Shown: positions 59,768 to 64,000 of the stretch, piece by piece
How the letters are laid out: each line of letters opens with the position of its first letter
Position numbering within the stretch: position 1 is the stretch's first letter
DNA from: Topomyia yanbarensis
Taxonomy: Eukaryota; Arthropoda; Insecta; Diptera; Culicidae
Reading direction: 5' to 3'
Length of the DNA: 64,000 nt
Assembly (NCBI RefSeq): GCF_030247195.1
Contig: NC_080671.1
Span: 4,058,501 to 4,122,500, forward strand
Program-made: the position numbers and the translations under genes
Notes under the pieces: generated by a model
The model's input: only the letters and a program-made list of their open reading frames with translations
The model's database searches: none
Told to the model about the DNA's origin: nothing

Positions 59768-62700
59768 TACCCGTGGTTGCAGGTGGGCTTAAATATTAAT
59801 GAATGTATTGATCAGCTAACTTTCATATTATTGCTGTTAATGAAGAGCTAAAATAGTGTTGGGCGGACCCGTAAACAGAAACATTTACACGCATTCGACG
59901 GGAGCAAAGAAGCTTTAACCTGATCTGATGGTTTGATGGTAGAATGGTACATCTCACTCATTCCAGACCTTAAGGAGGAAGCGAGAGTTTTCCTCCAAGT
60001 TAAACAGGTAGGCAATTCACTCTGTCATTCAATGTTTCAATAGCTAGGCACCTGTGATAGAAAGTTATAAACTGTGCAAAAATTGGAGAACGAGAAGCGT
60101 GTAGATGCACGTTCTGATAATGCTGTAAGAATAAGGGCGGATCCAGAAAAAAAACATCAGTGGGGTCTGCAAATTTCGATTTTTGAAATGAACATTGTAC
60201 AATTCATATTACGTAACAACCTTATTTAATTTAAATCAGTTTTAGTAGTCAAATTTAGTTTGGAATCATTTGGAGTTTGAAACTAATATAAAATTGTACC
60301 TAATTTAAGAGTTAACATGTTAAAAAAATCAGAAGGAGGCGGGGTTCGGACTCTCAGGATCTCTCCCGCTGGATCCGCCGGTTCTGCTTTTGGATTGTTT
60401 TTGAAAAATGTTATATTTTTGGTTCAATTCCAATACCAAATATCATTTTATTTATCGAAGGCTTCCCATAGAAGACCTATTTCAAGCTGAATTAATTTCC
60501 GATTTTGAATTTTTGCTTTGGTATGTTCAGATGAATTAATCAAACATATTTGGTAATTTTGTAGGTGGAAATAAAGTTTCAACAATTTTAAAGTTCTAGC
60601 ACAATACTTCCTTGGGAAAAAACATTGAACACTTCATTGGCTATATTTTAATGTTGTACACTTCAGACATATCGGTGGTATCTGGAAATGAATGTACAAA
60701 ATAATTTCATGCAAATTTCAAACACAATATGTGATACCAGGCCCTATCCAATTGATGCCAAGTTTTGCATTAATATTTTGGACACAAGAAGGAAGTTAAG
60801 TATTAAGTATTAAGAATTTCTAATAAGGCTTGTTGCGGTAACTTTTAAATCTTTTCCTCGATTTGCAAAATATTCTCCGGGATTTTACTTTCAGCTAAAC
60901 CATTTTTTTCGATATTTTGAAAAGAATGAAGATGTTGTAACTACTTAAAGAAAATTGAAATGGTTTACTTCTCAAATTTCACATCGCAGATTTTCCGTAA
61001 CATCATGAGATGTTAATCACCGCAGCTTTGCTCCGCTCTAGCCTAATTTAAATTAATTTTATAATAGATATGATACCATGCCATTTTCAGACTGGCAGCT
61101 TTTCCAATATTCCACAGCAAAGCTAGAATGTTACCGTTTCAACCAATACGTTCGTCTGTTGTCTCATGTCCCCCTTCTTCTAACCTGTCTAGTAACACTA
61201 ACTTGCCATCTACAAGTAGCACATCTTATCCTCAATGAAAACTTGATTACCTAATGGCATTATTGTCCACAGCCTGCCGTCGATAAATCGTTGAATCGGT
61301 CACTCTCCCGGCGGGAATATACACTTTGCGTTGACTTATTCAGTCGATATAGTGTCAAGTGAATGACAAAATTTTAGCACATCATCATCGAAACCAGCAG
61401 GGAAGCTCAGTCATTCTAGAAGTGTGAATCCTAGCCAGGACAAAGGAAGCAACAATTCACACCTACACAACGTTGGCTCAAAGGACACCCTCCCCACCCC
61501 TCTCTCTCTGATAGATATGTAATTGTTCCGGTAAACATAATTGGCCACGGTGTTGGGTCGTCGAACGGCTAACTTTCATGCCCTTGTATGTTTACCCAAC
61601 CGGTAGCACCGGGAAGCATGATGACAATGTGTAAAACAATATGTGATGTCTTCGTTTTCCTCCTTTTGTTGACACAAACTCATTAGGTAATTGCCCTGTT
61701 GATGACAATTTTAGCCACTGAGCGAAATAGACTGATGACTTTATTTTTATTTTTCCAGCTTTAATATCTAGTAGGTACCTATCTATAGCAGCAGCTATTC
61801 AAGCTGACGGGTTGCGAAGATTTCTCGATATCGATCACACTTTTTCCACTACTGCGTCGATAACGCGGAAAAGGCCGCGACATCGAGAGGAGTGTAGGTA
61901 ACTAAGGTTAAACACAATTTCCGCCGGAGGTGAGCGCACGATTTCCGTCGCAAGATTGATTTTGTCTCGGTAGTTCTCAGCACGGTTTAGCGGGGTTTTC
62001 TTACGCGAGGCAGAGATTTCAACTTTGTAGCAGCGAAGATTTAATACTAGAGGGAGGTGATTTTGTTTTAATCTATGAGTCAAGATTCAAAGAATACATA
62101 TAAGTAAAAGTTTAACATTTCATTTTCATATGCACGATTATACCTACTACAGCGTATTAATGTGAGTTTCAAACAATGGTCGAAAACTATCTTTTAGCTT
62201 ATCTTCGTAGCACGAATATCATAAAAATTGTTTGTAATCATATGCTATATTCGCAATTTAAAATTAAATATCGTAGCATTTTCGAGGTTTTTATGGCTCA
62301 TTGGTGACAGAAAAGCTATTTTTTAAACTTTTTTGACGATTCAGTGCGTTAAATAAACTAATTTCTATCTAATAATGCAATAAACAGTATTTTCCTAAAT
62401 TTTCATTGCGAAATATGAAAAACTGTGCGAATGACAGTGAATATTTGGAAAATTACGACATAACCCAAAATCTATTGGGCTGTTTTGATATTTTACACAG
62501 TTCTTCTTCACATAATTTTTCAGATATACAGGGTGTTTGGTTCCTGATTAAGAATCTCTCGAGGGGTGATTGGCTGTTATACTTGGAGAAAAAAATCGTT
62601 CTACCCATACCATCAAATCTCAACCGTTACAGAGTCATTGAACTTTTTGTGTAAAAAACTTATTTATCTTAAAATACCTCTAACTCGAAAAATATACTTT

Positions 62701-64000
62701 TTAATTTAAATCTTTTAGTTCCAATGGGAAGGTGAGAAAATTTTCTATTGATTAGTATTCTCATATCTTTCAGTTAATTAGTTTTAATTACCTTTTAGTT
62801 GTAAAGTAGTTCAAAGTTAGTGTTTTTGATGAGGTTTTTGTTAATTTTCTCAAAATAATGAATTATGATTATAGCAATATCCATTATCCAAAAGATGGGT
62901 TTGAGGACGATTTATAATTTGTTCTTCAACATGATATTCCTATCTCTTCTCGTTTTCTTGTAATTTCACTTCTAAACTTTTCCTGTAATTGACTTGCAAG
63001 TCCTTAAAAGACTCTAATCTATAAAATATGCTTTATATCGCCATTACCAAAGCTTCATTGGAAAGCTGAGAAAAATTTCTTTCGATGTACGTATAGATAT
63101 GTTTTAGTTAAGTGTACTAAATGACTTTTTACTAGTAAAATATCTCAAAATTTGCGTTTTTGGAGAGTTTTGTAATTATTCTAATTATTAATCAACGAAA
63201 TTTATCGTCATTATTATTCATTTGGTGCCCCTTTATATTCTCTAAAACTTGTTATTTGACACTTTATCCCTATCGCTTTTCATTTCGCTGAAATTTAATA
63301 GTTAACACAGTATGACCTCATCACAAATGTAGTGGGTACGAAATCGTTGGTTTTTGCATATGGAACGAGAAGATCAAAATGATTTTGCTTCGAAACTAAA
63401 AGAGATAATTGAACGGAGTCAAAGGAAGAATTGTAGAACTTGCTGAGATGCATTAATTCCATGATAAAAATGGCGAAGTTTATTATTTACTATCTTAAAA
63501 AAAACGAAAATGCTAATAATATCATTAACTTTAAACTAATTAACTTTTAAAAGAATACTAAATTCACTTAACTGAAAGGTATTAATACATTTTTCTCTGC
63601 AAAATTTTCCTGGCTTTCGAATAAAAATAAGAAAAGGTACAATAAGTGCCATACTTTTTCAATAAGAGCTAATATTAGTGAATATGAGATAAAAATATCC
63701 AAGTTCAATAACCCAAACACATGAAAACAAGACAAGATAAGTGTATTATGTCAAAGAACAAATTATACAACTCTTCAAGACTAAAAATTTGAATTATTAA
63801 AATGGTGATGTTAACTATTAGGATTTTCGCGAAATGAACGAAAAATCGATCAAAATTGTTAAATTTTAAATAAATTACTGTGAAAAGGTTACTTAACCTC
63901 ATTAGCTGAAACATTTGAGGACATTTTTCAATGGAAAATTATCTCACCTATCCAATGAATCCAAAAGATTTGAAATACAAAGTATTTTTTTTTAGTTAGA
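59768..64000. other. Mostly featureless stretch, possible 5' flank or intron of Ets96B
   Basis: No gene was supported. 60131-60385 is a probable MITE: ends aagggcggatccag and ctggatccgccgg, target duplication not found. 61100-62090 has higher G+C, including 61835-62083 which is open on the minus strand for 82 codons without recognisable domains; it could be a regulatory region or non-coding exon of the ETS gene. 62100-64000 is strongly A+T-rich. Confidence 0.4.

Overview
The window is eukaryotic: A+T-rich, with GT-AG introns and dense nested transposable elements. Dispersed repeat families and a PEA3-type ETS gene suggest a dipteran, most probably a mosquito (Culicidae). That placement rests on recognising families by eye, not on a search. 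No prokaryotic feature, CRISPR array, rRNA or tRNA was seen.

The only confident host gene runs on the minus strand. It is an ETV1/4/5 (PEA3) ETS transcription factor, the Ets96B orthologue. Four exons are visible: 48932-about 49448, 48697-48855, 23513-23650 and 354-1267. All three junctions are phase 1 and join into one open frame. The two large introns (about 25.0 and 22.2 kb) hold most of the window. The 5' exons, including any PEA3 N-terminal domain, were not found.

Layout. 1-353: 3' flank with two minus-strand AATAAA signals. 1.9-5.0 kb: LOA-like LINE split by a 2.27 kb TIR element. 5.2-9.55 kb: RTE-like LINE split by a 274 bp hAT-type MITE and a 3.4 kb palindromic element, which itself carries a 948 bp MITE with TA target duplication. 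11436-16945: Ty3/Gypsy LTR retrotransposon with intact LTRs, 5 bp TSD, broken gag-pol and a 630 bp insertion of interleaved inverted repeats. 17177-20190 and 23763-25663: two hAT-type elements of one family in opposite orientation; the first contains an RTE relic. 20.6-21.3 kb: Tc1/mariner transposase relic. 26.1-41.5 kb: LINE relics, two inverted copies of a tandem-array element, and a CR1/Jockey-like LINE cut by a 5.65 kb CACGGTG-ended element. 42.7-46.3 kb: second LOA-like copy. 47.5-48.2 kb: minisatellite. 50.1-53.4 kb: repeats and a relic of an unidentified protein family split by two MITEs. 53.5-54.6 kb: a 96-codon reading frame split by an 810 bp MITE. 57.7-59.8 kb: a LINE with one internal deletion. 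59.8-64 kb: mostly featureless.

The main value of the window is its insertion archaeology. Many insertions keep exact target duplications, and in several cases removing the insert restores the host reading frame or matches an empty paralogous site in the same window. I found no convincing new functional system. The least explained items are the interleaved inverted repeats in the Gypsy element, the MITE-split small reading frame at 53.5-54.6 kb, and the DG...QYKN...HGKGPCD protein relic at 52.3-53.4 kb.
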